Part shown: one piece after another, positions 1-11,980 of the stretch
How positions within the stretch are numbered: position 1 is the stretch's first letter
Layout of the letters: every line of letters starts with the position of its first letter
From: Macrotis lagotis
Taxonomy: Eukaryota; Chordata; Mammalia; Peramelemorphia; Peramelidae
Length of the DNA stretch: 64,000 nt
NCBI RefSeq assembly: GCF_037893015.1
Contig: NC_133658.1
Coordinates: forward strand, 883,865,038-883,929,037
Direction: 5' to 3'
Notes under the pieces: model-generated
What the model saw: the letters and a program-made list of their open reading frames with translations, nothing else
Told to the model about the DNA's origin: nothing
Databases searched by the model: none
Translations under genes and position numbers: made by a program

Positions 1-2663
1 CATATGGGGAGTAAATTAGTAACACCAAGCCCTTCCCCTTCCCTTCATTGTTTCTACTGACCCCATGGGAATAGTGAATAGAACGTTGATCCTGTAGTCA
101 GAGGACAAGCAAGTTTAAAATCCCAGCTGAGCCTATTTACTTCTTGGTCAATAACAGACAGATTATTTTATCTCTTTTGAGCCTCAGTGGATTAGATGGT
201 CTCTAAGATACTTTCTAGCTCTAAATTAGTGATTGGTAAAGATTTTTATGAAAAGATTTTTAAAATTTCCTTCCAAACACATAATCATATGTCATGTATT
301 ATTTGTGGTATAATTAAAAATAAGGCTGAAATAAAAAGCTTTCTTGATCGACATATAGTGTAACTTAATATTCCCATTTTAAAAAATTGTAATACACAAT
401 TAAATCCAGTGAGTTAATTTCAGTCACTTAATTCCAGAATAAACAATCTTTTCCCATCTTTTCTATTTTACCTTAATAATACCAATAATACCATCATTTT
501 TCCAGGGGTAAATTAAGGGAAACCAGGGACAGTTTTTCTAAGTAGCCATTTTGAAAATGGCCCAGTCAGAATGCCCGAGCATGCTTTGAGCAAAATGATG
601 TTCATAATCAATTTGGTTTTATTTGGGGGTAGAGAGAGGAGGAAAGATGGAATAAGGTTTGAGAAATAAATTTTCCTTAATGAAACAATACCCTCTTTTC
701 ATGATCTGATTAACTTTGTTGCATATTATAATAGAATTTAAGGTTTGCCACCAGAAATGACTTTAATTTGATACTCAGAATGTTGTAAAATTTTATTGCT
801 TTAAACTGTCTTGTAATTTTGATGAGAGGGGAAGAATACAGAAAGGAATTTTTGATTTTAATAACAAGGGAGAAAATGTCCACATTTACCAGAGCAGCAG
901 CTCGACATCATCTATTTACTTAGCATTGAGTGTAGCATTGTCTTTAAGGAGTTATTTAAATCTATGGTCTGATTTTGGGCATTGTGTCTAATTCAGTATT
1001 ATTAAAGTTTATTTCTTTCCATATTGTAGTTGATAATACCAAGGATTTATTTCAACAGATATATATGTGCCAAGTACTGTTAGTGATTGGAGACAGAGAG
1101 GCATAAATAATCGAAAAGTTTCTTGAAAAAGTACAAACATTTTATTATGGATATGTTTTTTTTTTTTTACAACCTAAGTAGTAACCCAGTTACCAATTTA
1201 TTTTTTTTTTAATTTTTCATGAATTAAATACTTACCTTGGGCAATGAGCAGCCTTAATGACCAAACCATGTGATCCATTTCTTGGGACAGAACCAAGAGA
1301 TAAACTTTATTTGTCTTTTTATAAGTAGAATACAACAGATTCTTTATACCAAATAATCTGTTCTCTCACTGCCACCTCCTTTTTTTCTAATCTATTAAAA
1401 GCAAAGAACAAAGTCAGTTGTCCAGTAGCATTAGTTGGTGTGGGTGGTTAAGTGGGAGAAGTTTAGGAGGATATTGGTTAAAATTTGGTCACAGTAACAA
1501 AGAGCTTTTAGAGTCAGTTAGTTTACTCGTCTTTCTTAGGAACTTCTCTTGGCTGAGGATGCACATTCTCCTCTGGCCTGAATTAGCAGCACAGGTTTTT
1601 AATGAACTCCTGCCATCAACACAACTTAAAAACATAATGAATTAAAATATAAATTAAATGTGGTTGGGGTGGGGGTAGATTGATATTGTATTAAATAGCT
1701 GACCTTTCATGCCCCTTGTTTACCTGGATTCTATCTGTGCTCTGAAAAACAAAAACTAGTCAGATGAGGTGACGTAGTGGTCTTCTGATTTATTTTACTG
1801 CCAAATCACAGATTATAACTTATTGTGTCTAGCTTGCAGGCTTTCATTTGTCCAGAGCTGCCTGTGTTTCAAATTTAGTTAACAGTTTATTCTTTTGACT
1901 GATGGCTTCCTGTCCAGTTACTCTTTCTATTACAGAGAAATCACATCAAAATAGTAAGCTGTTTGATTTAATGTTTCATTATAATGATTGGTTAACTGTG
2001 ATTTTTAAGTTTTGAGGACATTTCAAACTACTATCAAAACACTACTCTTCATGAACAAGGAAGTAAAAAAAGAACATGACTTGTAGATCCCATAAGTAGA
2101 TAAGCTATGGCACAAGTGTTGTTAGTGATCTTTAAATTGGGTGAATTCTATGACCTGTATGGCTTAAATCCGACTTGGAAATCAGTAAAAACATCTTTGT
2201 AAGTTGATTAAAAAGCTTTTTCTCTCTTGGTTATTAAGAAGTATTTGGGGTCTGCCAATATTCTTTTCCTTTTATAGCCTAGGCTTGAGAATTTGACAGT
2301 TTTGCAGAATTGATTAATAGCTTATGTTGTAATATATAGGCACAAATGTAGGAAACTTTATTAGATTCAGATAAAATATATTAGAAATTGCTTAAACTCA
2401 ACACTGTTTCCTTCTGTAATCTTTGTTTTTCCCTTTGATTTGTGTAAGTTATAGGTGATGCCATTGATCTACTCCAGAGTCTGCTACAGAAAGAGGTGTG
2501 TGATGTAGGGCTTAGCTTCATTGCAGTCTGAAATGGCATCTCGAGAGACAATAGGTGCTCCCCAAAGAAGTCACTTAGGTGTTGACCTTGTTAGCAATAG
2601 TTACTGAAGAGAAGGATCTAATATTTGACTGAATAGTTTTCTAGGTCAAAAGGTTATTTTTGC

Positions 2664-2765
2664 ATAGAGGGCCAGTCCTTGAATTAGGTAGACCTAGGTT
2701 CAGGTCTTGTGTCTGATAGATGTTGGCTGGGTGACTGTTGGAAAGCCACCAGACTTCTCCATGCC
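2664..2765 (+). mobile_element. Diverged SINE/MIR-like element
   Basis: GAGGGCCAGTCCTTGAATTA, AGACCTAGGTTCAGGTC and CTGGGTGACTGTTGGAAAGC follow the order of a MIR/CORE-SINE body. Weak, old copy. Confidence 0.45.
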
Positions 2766-2844
2766 TTCTGAAGAACCCTTGAAAACTGTACCCTTCAGAA
2801 CCCCAGTGATGGAGGGAGCATCCACACCAGGAACTCCCTGCCAG

Positions 2845-3780
2845 TCAACAAATATTTAGTAATTGCCCACTATGAGCCAGATACTGTGCTGGACCCTGGG
2901 GATATAAGTACAAAGAATGAAATAATCTGTACATGAAAGATTCTTACATTCTAATCAGAGAGACAGAAAGTATATATAAAAATATGTATAGCATACATAT
3001 AAACTGCTTAGATAAAATAGCTACCAGGTAGGTAAATTTAAATCTAAGATAGTTTGAGAAAGAGGGTACTAACAACTGTGTCCTTGCAAAAATCAGGCAT
3101 GAGCTATATTTAAGGAAGAAAAGGAATCTGAAGCAGAGGTAAGCAAGGAGTGTATTCTAAGTATTTGGGATGTTTAATGCAAAGGCACAGGAGGGATAAT
3201 CCTGCCTAATGAATAGAAAGACATGCTGGGGCTAGGGCAGGTAGGAATTTTAAAACTCAACAGAAATTTTTCATTTTTTTTTTTCTAGAAGCAGTAGGAA
3301 GCTATTGGAGATGTCTGCATAGAGGGAGTGACATGGTTAAGATCAATACTTAAGAAAAATTACTTTTGCATCAGTGTAGGATAGATTGGAGAGGAGAGGT
3401 TTGAGTCAGGGAGACCAGTTAAGAAGCTGTTAACAATTCCAGGGAGAGGTGATGTAGGCCTGAACCAAGATGGTAACCCTGAGTAGAGAGAAGGGGTCAG
3501 ATGTGAGAGAAGTTGTAATGATAGAAATGTCAAGTTTGAAAATTAATAGGATGGATATATGGAATGAGAGATACTAAAAAGTTGAGGTTCATGCTAAGGT
3601 TACATTGGGAGATTGGGATTGTGGTGCCTTTGACAGAAGTAGAAATGTTTAGAAAAACAGTAAGGGCTTATCAGTAAAGGTAATGAGTTCAGTTTGGAGT
3701 GTAATGAGTTGAAGATGTCTGTAGAACAATTGGTGATACAGGACTGAAGCTTGGAGAAGAGACTTGGGCTGGATATATAG
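2845..3780 (+). repeat. Copy of a roughly 0.9-kb diverged interspersed repeat
   Basis: Starts with GCCCACTATGAGCCAGATAC then CTGGACCCTGGGGATA, and later carries AGGAAGCTATTGGAGATG, GGAGTGACATGG, AGGATAGATTGGAGAGGAG and GAGTTGAAGATGTCTGTAG. The same milestones occur in the same order at 34785-35700. Family not identified. Confidence 0.6.
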
Positions 3781-4388
3781 TTGTGTGCTGGTCCTCCATG
3801 GAGATGATGGCTAAACTCAGATTCAGACTTTCTTCACCCTTTCCCCACCCCTGATCTTTAAGGTCAATCACCATGTCAATAATGAATACCATATAGATTT
3901 TGGGCAGTACAGAGAATATAAGACTATATAAGAATATAATAATTTCCTGCCCTTAGGGATATATAGAAAGAGAAATAGTAGCTTGAAAAAGTTTACTAAC
4001 ATTACAAAAGCTCAACTGGTCAGGAAAGATTCCATGAAAGGGGATTTATGATCTGAACTGAACTTTGCGTAGTTGGAAAGCAAATTCCTGCTTGATGGAA
4101 ATAGTGTAAAGAGATATAGGGATATACAAGAATATGTTGTACAGTTAGCTTGACTGGAGTAGAGGGCTTAATTTTGAGGCAGAGTTGAAAAGGTAGATTG
4201 TCAGCCTTGTCTGCAAGTCACAAAATGCAGGTTGCAATTTGGCTGCTATTATAAATCTATAAGTACGTATTACATTGAATATTGGCTTTAGATTTTTAAC
4301 TCATTGCTAAGGCCCCGAATTCTGAGCTTACATGGACTAGATCAGGTCTTAGAGCTACTGCCAAAAAATTGTTTTTTGTTTAGCTCAT

Positions 4389-4414
4389 CACACACACACA
4401 CACACACACACACA
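4389..4414. repeat. (CA)n microsatellite
   Basis: About 13 uninterrupted CA units in CLSTN1 intron 2. Confidence 0.95.
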
Positions 4415-5723
4415 ATGCACATCTAAGTCTTTGCATAAGAGGGCAAATGAATACTTAAAGTAACAAAAGCATTTCTCAGCTATGGGATTGCCTATTTCTC
4501 TATTTTGCAGAAAATGCAGAAAACTTGAAAGACTCAGAATCCCATAAACAGTGTAAACACCACATAAAATACTTAATAGTAGCCTGTAATCAAGCTATAT
4601 AATCCTGTTTTATAAGTCTCTTTAAAATCATCCCTTTATCTTTCTACCCCATGGTTTGGACTTTCTAAGCTGGGAAACCTACTTGGGCCTGCCAGAGAGG
4701 GTTTCCTTCCCATCCTTCTCGCTGGTCATTACATCACAATTATTCGTGGAATAGAAATGTAACCCATATTCTTCACTTGCTCCTTTTCTTGGCATGAGCT
4801 CAAGAAGAATCCTCTTCTCTTGCCAAGATGCCCAAGTGCTCAGGAAGTTCCTCTTTTATTAATTGAAGGCTGGATCATTGAACTTTCAAACTTGGTGCTA
4901 CCCATAAAATGACTGGCAACACTAGCACTGCCCAGGAAGTCTTTATGGTCTGCTCAAGAGGAAGGTGGATTTCAGGATTGGTCTTGTGGATAAACATGAC
5001 TGCTCATACCACAAGTGAACAGTTGAAGGATCTTTAATATGGATTAATTACCACCAGGCTCCCTATCCCCCAAATCAAATAAACTATAGATAGAGCTACT
5101 GAACTGTCAAGATTACTCTATGAAAAAAGAGTTAGAAAAGGCTAAAAAATGATGAAAGATAATAGACCAGTTCCAAGGGTAGCTCTTCTCCATCCTTCAT
5201 TTGGAAGGAAATATAAGCCAGAGAATTGGAGTGATTTGCCTAGACTGGTGATGAAATTGCAGATTGATGACATCACAAATGGCATGGTGCAGGATTTACG
5301 AAGTTGATTGGGTGCCTGAACTGAACCTTTCTTTATCTCCCTTTTTACTCAGAGATAAAACTCTAAAATGCCAAATCTACAGTGACAAGCAGTAAAGTTA
5401 GGAATGGGAACTGATTTGATAAAACATGTAAGCTAAGTTATAGTTTGGGCATATTGAGTTTGAAATGTCAAAACAGGTGGCTGAAAATAAGAAATTTGTA
5501 TTGCATGAAAGGAGTATAGAATAGAAAGGTAGGTTGTGAAAATTGAAGCTCTGAGATAAAGAATAGAATCTCTGAGGGGAAATGTATAGAAGGAGAAAAA
5601 GAGCAGAGGATCAAGCATGGGACCTTCAGTCCCAAGTGAAGTAGAGCCAGTTTTTAATTTAATAAAGACCTCCTATGTGTCAGTCACTGTATTAAGCTCT
5701 GGGAATACAAGGAAAGATATTTA

Positions 5724-6258
5724 TTTTTTATTTTTTTTAAGTTTTTTTTGCAAGGCAGTGGGGTTTAATTTTTTTTTTTACTTTTTATTTTTATTAAAGA
5801 TTTTATTTATTTTGAGTTTTACAATTTTTCCCCTAATCTTCCCTCCCTCCACCCCCCACCAAAGGCAATTTGCCAGTCTTTACATTCTTTCCATGGTATA
5901 CATTGATCCAACTTGAATGTGATGAGAGAGAAATCATATCCTTAAGGAAGAAACATAAAGTATAAGAGACAGCAAGATCAGACAATAAGATAGCAGTTTT
6001 TTTTTCTAAATTAAAGTTAATAGTCCTTGGCCTTTGTTCAAACTCCACAGTTCTTTCTCTGGTTACAGATGGTCTCCATTGCAGAGAGTCCCAAATTGTC
6101 CCAGATTGTTGCACTGATGGAATGAGCGAGTCCATCAAGGTTGATCATTGCCCCCATGTTATAGCTAGGTAATTATTAAATGTCTGAGGTCGTATTTGAA
6201 CTCAAGTACTCCTGACTCCAGAGCCAATGCTCTATCCATTGTGCCACCTAGCCACCCC
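5724..6258 (-). mobile_element. Marsupial tRNA-derived SINE, split by a later insertion
   Basis: Minus-strand SINE whose head (GCCACCTAGCCACCCC on +) ends at 6258 and whose A-tail side starts at 5724. Flanked by the exact 12-bp duplication GAAAGATATTTA at 5712-5723 and 6259-6270. The body is interrupted at about 5769-6160 by a second retroposon. It sits inside an older diverged repeat. Confidence 0.88.
5769..6160 (-). mobile_element. A-tailed retroposon insert of uncertain family, inside a SINE
   Basis: About 390 bp with a minus-strand 3' end: T-rich run on +, AATAAA-type signals on the minus strand, G-rich stretch before the tail. Reads as a 5'-truncated LINE end or LINE-derived SINE; I recall similar sequence as common in marsupials but cannot name the family. 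An open frame on the minus strand (5833-6138) has no known domain. Confidence 0.6.
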
Positions 6259-6492
6259 GAAAGATATTTAAAAAAATCCCTGCCCTAGCTCCCCCCATGT
6301 TAAATTGGAGATATAATCTCAGAGAAGAACCTGGTCTTGAGGGGCACCAGAAAAGAATTCTTGTGAAAGGTGGGAGTCATAGCTGAGACTTGAAGGAAAT
6401 CAGGAGACTGCAGAGAGAAGGCATTCCAGGAATGGGGGGAGGCCAGGAAAAAGTGCAGAATCTGCTGAGAGGACAAGGAAAATCAAGTATAA

Positions 6493-6660
6493 GAAGGGAG
6501 TGCAGTGACAAGAGCAAGACTAAATCTGAAGTCTGTAAAATCTGAGTTTAGATATAACATGACACTAGGTGGCTGCCTAGGTTTCCTGTTTGCCTCAGTT
6601 TCCTCATCTGAGGATAAAATGAGATAATATTTTTAAAGCCCATTGCAAACTTCGAAGCAT
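6493..6660 (+). mobile_element. MIR-like SINE
   Basis: CTCAGTTTCCTCATCTGAGG, AAAATGAGATAATATTTTTA and AAGCCCATTGCAAACTTCG are the 3' core and tail of a MIR-type element. Paralogous to the copy ending near 10660. Confidence 0.6.
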
Positions 6661-7822
6661 GATATAAATAAGATGAAGTCAGAAAAGCTTTTAGATTTGG
6701 CACTTCAATCACTGAGAATGGAGATTTCTGATTTAGATGAATGATGAGGTTTAAGAAAAGAGTAGAAGGTGGGAAAGAGCAGGCACCCCTTGTTCTTTCT
6801 CCAGTTTAGCCATGAACAAGAAGGATGTAGGAGGAATGGATTAACAGAGGGTGTTCTGAGGGTGGGGGGAGAATTTATCCAAGAGCCAAGTATGGAATGA
6901 AGGGAAAGGTTCCTGTAGGTGCAAATTGCATTCCCCCAGAGTGGGGCACTGAGTCTGTGAGCGCCCGGGGGTGGAAGAGGGCAGTCAGCCCAAAACCAAG
7001 ATGCTGCTTGTTGTTCAGTTGGATCGGAATATCAATCTCCTGTGAAAACAGGGGGGAAATGGAGGTTCTGGGGGAGCCAGATTACACGGGACATTGGGTG
7101 GGGAGGTAGCAGGATGTGGAGCTGCATTGGGAGCCCCTGGACCCAGGTTCTGGGGCCAGTCCTGCCCTTTCTTCATCTGTGTCCATGGACCAGTCACTCA
7201 CCTTGATAGGTCTGTCTTCTTGTGTGTGAAGGTGGGGTGGGGAGGTACAGGACTGGAGGAGGGATGTCACCCACCTAGAAGCTGATAGAAGGTTCCCTTG
7301 GGGCACTGTTGATCTAGAAAAACTATAGTCATAGTGATTTAGTTAGTTATTTCTCAGTTACAATTTAATCCAATTCAGGACCAAACCAAACTGAATACAA
7401 ATGCTTGATACCTCTGGGCTCAACCTCTCAAGTCCTGTCTGGCCCTAGGTGGGGGACCTCTGAAATCCCCTGGTCAGCAGAGGCTTGAGTCTTTGGGGAA
7501 ATACATGAAAGGGAAGAGGAGGCCAGAGGAAGGTTATTTCTCCCATTCTAGCAGTAAGGTGGCAGGGTCAGATGAGCATGGATGGGGATGGTAAAAGAGA
7601 AATTATCCGTGTGAAAAACCATCTAATGGAGACTCTCTCCTGAACGGAATCAGAAGAATTAGGAGGAATCTTTGAAGGTAAAGACTGCAATGGTCTGACC
7701 AGAGGGTGTGTTGGGACAGTTCTAGTCAAGTATCAGCTCAACCTGACCGCCCCGGCCAGAGCTTAGCTAACTGAGCCCGCAGATAGGTGTAGACCTGCAC
7801 TGTGTGCAAGACCCTGGGACAG

Positions 7823-7836
7823 CGGCTAGGGGGCAC
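7823..7836 (+). promoter_or_regulatory. Possible CTCF-like site
   Basis: CGGCTAGGGGGCAC matches 12 of 14 positions of the core CCASYAGRKGGCRS. It lies in a slightly CpG-richer patch of CLSTN1 intron 2. A motif match alone is weak. Confidence 0.25.
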
Positions 7837-8456
7837 CATAGTGCCCAAAGTTGTAGGCCTTGTGTGGAGGTGTTAAAATTGAATTCTTTAGAATATAGTA
7901 TATTTGCAGATGTTCAGTCTAGTTACAGGAGTATTTGAATGTTAACTTGCTTAGCTAACATGACATGTGTTTAAATATCAGCTCTTCTTTTTACTTCCAA
8001 TTTTTTCTTGGGAAAATTACTTAAAAAAACTTCAGCTTTAGATTGTATATCTGAAATATGGAATAGTTTAATTACATTACATCTAAGGGTCCTTCTACTT
8101 CTGTCCTTTGATCCTAAAATTGTTAATTATGAGTGTAAATGCATTCTTGAACTTATACATTGCATATTATGAGATTACAAGTTGCCTTGACAAGAAGTTT
8201 GTGAACGGGAAGGGGCAATTAAAGAAGTTCCAGGTATACCTTGATGAATTGTTTTAATTGTTTGGAATGGTAAGGACAATATCTCAAGCTTGCTTATTCC
8301 ATATTCTTTTCCAACTGTCACAACACTGAATTGAGATGAAGACAGTTGAAGCTGAACGGGAGGCTGGGAATCATGGTACCTGAACTCTTTTCTTGGTTTT
8401 TGTCTCTGTCTAGCTTCCAATTTTGGAGTATAGTGCTTAACTTCTGTCTTAATTTT

Positions 8457-8600
8457 CTTTTCTTTTTTTAATTTAAGGGGTTAAGTGACTTGCCCAAGGT
8501 CACACGGCCAGGCTATTATTAAGTATCTGAGGCCAGATTTGAACCCAGGTCCTCTGACTCCAGGGCTGGTGCTCTATCCACTGTGCCACCTAGTTGCCCC
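8457..8600 (-). mobile_element. Marsupial tRNA-derived SINE
   Basis: Minus-strand copy ending with the head sequence GCCACCTAGTTGCCCC (+ strand reading) at 8600. Tail side is T-rich. Pol III B-box like GGTTCAAATC is present in reverse. No clear duplication. Confidence 0.85.
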
Positions 8601-8940
8601 ATCTTATTTTTTTTGGCTATAAATGAGAAGATTGATGGGTTGATATGGTAGAAGTTCTAAATTTGGAGCCAATCAAGACCCAACTTCTACTTTGACATTT
8701 TCCAGCTGTGCTGCTTGCATTCTGACTTTTCTCATTTAAATATATTTTCCTTGAGAACTGGAACCAGTTTGTAACCTGATATTTATATTCTGGATTCTTA
8801 GCACAATGCCTGATAATAGAAAACTGTTTGTTTAAGGGCTGGGACAACTTGATATATTAACCTAGATTTTGGGTGAATGGATTTTGAGAGGTTCTGAGAG
8901 AAACTAGGCAGGAGCCCATAGACTAAAAGTCTGTAGATGG

Positions 8941-9090
8941 GGGGCGGCTAGGTGGCGCAGTGGATAAAGGACCAGCCCTGGAGTCAGGAGGACCTGGGTT
9001 CAAATCTGGTCTCAGACACTTAATAATTACCTAGCTGTGTGGCCTTGGGCAAGTCACTTAATCCCATCGCCTAGCAAAAACCAAAAAAAA
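8941..9090 (+). mobile_element. Marsupial tRNA-derived SINE, young copy
   Basis: Near-consensus head GGGGCGGCTAGGTGGCGCAG, B-box GGTTCAAATC, and A-tail. Exact 12-bp duplication AAAGTCTGTAGA at 8926-8937 and 9091-9102. Confidence 0.93.
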
Positions 9091-10145
9091 AAAGTCTGTA
9101 GAGGAAGTTGGCCTAGAAGAGGTTGGAAGCTCTGAGACATGGTGCTGGGAAAAAAGAGATCAGTCCTAGTACTTGGGGAGCTGACCTGGCAGCTTGGGCT
9201 TTAGCTTGATCTGCCTGAGTCACCTTCTTAAAGTAGGCCTTTGACCACATATACTCTTCTGCTCCAGAAAACTGGGTGGCTTCAGGATCAACTGCAGCCC
9301 CTCACCGGATGCAGGCTGCCTTTCTAGACTTGTTGCTCTGCTTCCTGTGCTGTCCATGGGAGCCAGAGAGACTCACTTGCTGGCCCCCAATTCTACCCCT
9401 TAGAATTGCCAACATAACCTCCTGCTATGAGAACAGGGATGTTTTTCATTTTGTCTTGATATCCCTGCTGCTGAGTGGAGTGCTTGGCAAAATAAGCCAT
9501 CCTTAAAAGTTTCTTGGAATGGATTTTACAAGATTTGTAAAGAAGAAGGAAATAGGGAAGGAGGTAAAATACAGGAGCATGGCAAGGATAAGAGTGTGGC
9601 AAGAATGTGGAAGCTCAAAACCACCTGAAATGGGTAAGAAAGGCAATGGAAAGCAGTGGTCAGAAAAGTGGTCCCCAGAAAAGGGAGTGGTGATTATTAA
9701 GGACCAATATGGTTTTGTGAGAACTGAGTTATGCTAGATTAAGCTTTTTTTTTTGATGACTTGCAAATCTGTATTCAGGAAAATGTAAGAATTGGAAATT
9801 ATCTGAACTTTAGCAGAATATTTGATAAAATTTTTTATGCTCCTATGGATTTGGAACTGACTGATCAGAAAATCTGAGTAGTCATTCACATCAGTTTGGA
9901 AAGCAGATCTATAGTAGAGCATCCCAGGATCTGTGCTTTTTAACAGAGGGTAATAAGTTTAGGTGGTCATTTATCCAACCCTCTTATTTTAGAGATAAGG
10001 AAAGCCAGAGAGATTACTTCACCCAAGCATACTTTACAGTGCTAAGGTGGGATGCCAGGTTGCAAAGCTAACATACTTTCCACTCCCATGCTGCTTCATA
10101 TATTACATTTAAAAACAATAACAACAAACTGGGTTACCCCATCAA

Positions 10146-10660
10146 GTATTTATTAACTGTCTGCTCCAGGCCTGACCACGTAACTTGGATGCAGAGAAAA
10201 GGGCAAAGCCAGCCTGACGTCATGATGTTTGCTTTCTGTCCCATGGTTGTTACCTACAAATGGCCAAGAGGCTTGGTTTTGGAGGCAGGGTGCCTAGGTT
10301 CAGGCACCCATGCCCTTCTTTCTGAGTGTCCTGGTCAGCTCCCCAGGGCTCTGATTGTGCTGGGAGAGGGCCCTGGACAGCAGGCTTAGTCCAAACTTGT
10401 ACACAAATATGTGCCCAGATGAGTAAGTACAAACCATAGGCAAACTGCAGAATCTGTAGAGAGTACAAGGAAGGGAATCAGATATAAGAAGGGAGTGCAG
10501 TGGATCTGGAATCAATAAGATCTGAGTTTAGATATAACATGACTTTGGTTAGGGATCTGGGCAAGGTCTCTGTTTGCTTCAGTTTCCTCATCTGAGGATA
10601 AAATGAGTTAATATTTTTAAAGCCCTTTGCAAACTTTGAAACACAATATAAAGAGGACAA
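10146..10660 (+). repeat. Composite of long-repeat fragment and MIR-like element
   Basis: Begins AAGTATTTATTAACTGTCTG (long-repeat start). From 10443 it shares TATAAGAAGGGAGTGCAGTG and TGAGTTTAGATATAACATGA with 6457-6660, ending with a MIR 3' end (CCTCATCTGAGGATAAAATG). Confidence 0.5.
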
Positions 10661-11189
10661 TCAAAGAGTAAAGCTATACTGTAGAGTTTAGAAAGGAGTG
10701 AATTCTAGGGACAAAGGGGAGCCACCCAAGGCTCTAGAGCAAAGGAGTGACAGAGCCTCCCTGACATTTGCCACTCCTCCAAGGTTCTCCTTTTTGAGAT
10801 GGTAACTATAGGACTATGTTTTTTATTTCTTAGTAGTTTCTCTCCTGCCAGGTAGGTCATCCATCTTGAGGAATAAACTGTAATCCATTATGTTAGAGAT
10901 ATCCAGGCTTGAAAAATGCATCTGGGAGGGAGTTTTGTGTTCTCTGATCTTATTGGACTTTCTGTGATCATCTGATTTACTTCCAGTCCCCCTTACCCTG
11001 CATCAAATCACTCCTGTTCTTTGGTTCTCTAAATAAGATGCTACCTATCTTTTTATTGTTCCCTTAATATTCTAAAACCTCAGAGGAGAGTAACATTTTT
11101 TTTATTGGTGACTTGTATAACATAGAAAGTGCTTTTAAATTTGTAGACCATTACGAAGCCAGGAGGGATAATCACCAGACATCCTGATT

Positions 11190-11520
11190 GATGTCTTTTC
11201 ACTGGATTCTAGTGATCCTGGAAGATAAAGAGTGAGCCTGATGTCTTTGCATAGCTCTGCCTCATTTAAATCCAATTCACATTCAAGTCAAGATATCATC
11301 TTCCTGATATCATTGATTCTCTTCAAGAATGAAATGACATTGGGGCAGCTAGGTGGCACAGTGGATAGAGCACTGGTCCTGGAGTCAGGAGGACCTGAGT
11401 TCAAATTTGGCCTTAGACACTTAATTACCTAGCTGTGTGACCTTGGGTCAAGTCACTTAACCCCATTGCCTTGCAAAAACAAAAAAAGGGAAAAAAAAGA
11501 ATGAAGGACGAACAATAACA
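11190..11520 (+). mobile_element. Older marsupial SINE, interrupted by a younger SINE
   Basis: Contains GCCTCATTTAAATCCAATTC, then CTTCAAGAATGAA, and resumes after the young SINE with GAATGAAGGACGAAC. The same sequence appears reversed at 57400-57550. The younger SINE (11342-11498) sits inside it. Outer limits are approximate. Confidence 0.65.
11342..11498 (+). mobile_element. Marsupial tRNA-derived SINE nested in older SINE
   Basis: Full head, B-box and tail. Flanked by an imperfect AAGAATGAA repeat (11325-11333 and after the tail), consistent with insertion into the older element's 3' end. Confidence 0.9.
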
Positions 11521-11824
11521 AGATGAAACACACTGAAGGATCGAGTTAGGATTTCACAAGGATAAATGAAATTCTTACATTTTAGTTAAAAATTCAAATT
11601 TCCAAGCAGAGGGTTGTTAAATATGGTTAGAATTGAGTTTATCTGAAAAAGATCTGAGGGTTTTGAGGGATTTGCATGCTCAACACAAATCAGCATGGAG
11701 ATGTGGCAGCCAAGAAAGTTGCATTAAGAGAGGCCTGGGGCTTTGACATAAGGAAATGATAGCCTTGGGATACCCTGTTCTATTCCACTTAATCTGGAAG
11801 CTTCTGTTCGTTTCTAGAGGCCAC

Positions 11825-11980
11825 TTTTTTGGGGAGGGGTTTGCAAGGCAAATGGGGTTAAGTAGCTTGCCCAAGGCCACACAGCTAGGTAATTATTAAG
11901 TGTCTGAGTCTGGATTTGAACCCAGGTCCTCCTGACTCCAGGGCCGGTGCTTTATCCACTGTGCCACCTAGCTGCCCCTT
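11825..11980 (-). mobile_element. Marsupial tRNA-derived SINE
   Basis: Minus-strand copy with head GCCACCTAGCTGCCCC (+ strand reading) ending at 11978. Target duplication GAGGCCAC at 11817-11824 and 11981-11988. Confidence 0.9.

Larger units (their letters stand above)
5650..6500 (+). repeat. Copy of the diverged long repeat, interrupted by SINE insertions
   Basis: Left part CCTCCTATGTGTCAGTCACT and TTAAGCTCTGGGAATACA; right part, after the SINE, with GACTTGAAGGAAATCAGGAG and GAAGGCATTCCAGGAATGGG. Same order as in the 34785-35700 copy. Confidence 0.5.

Noticed and set aside
5833-6138. 101-codon minus-strand open frame as a host gene
   Set aside because: It lies wholly inside an A-tailed retroposon that splits a SINE. 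No start context, no splice signals and no known domain.
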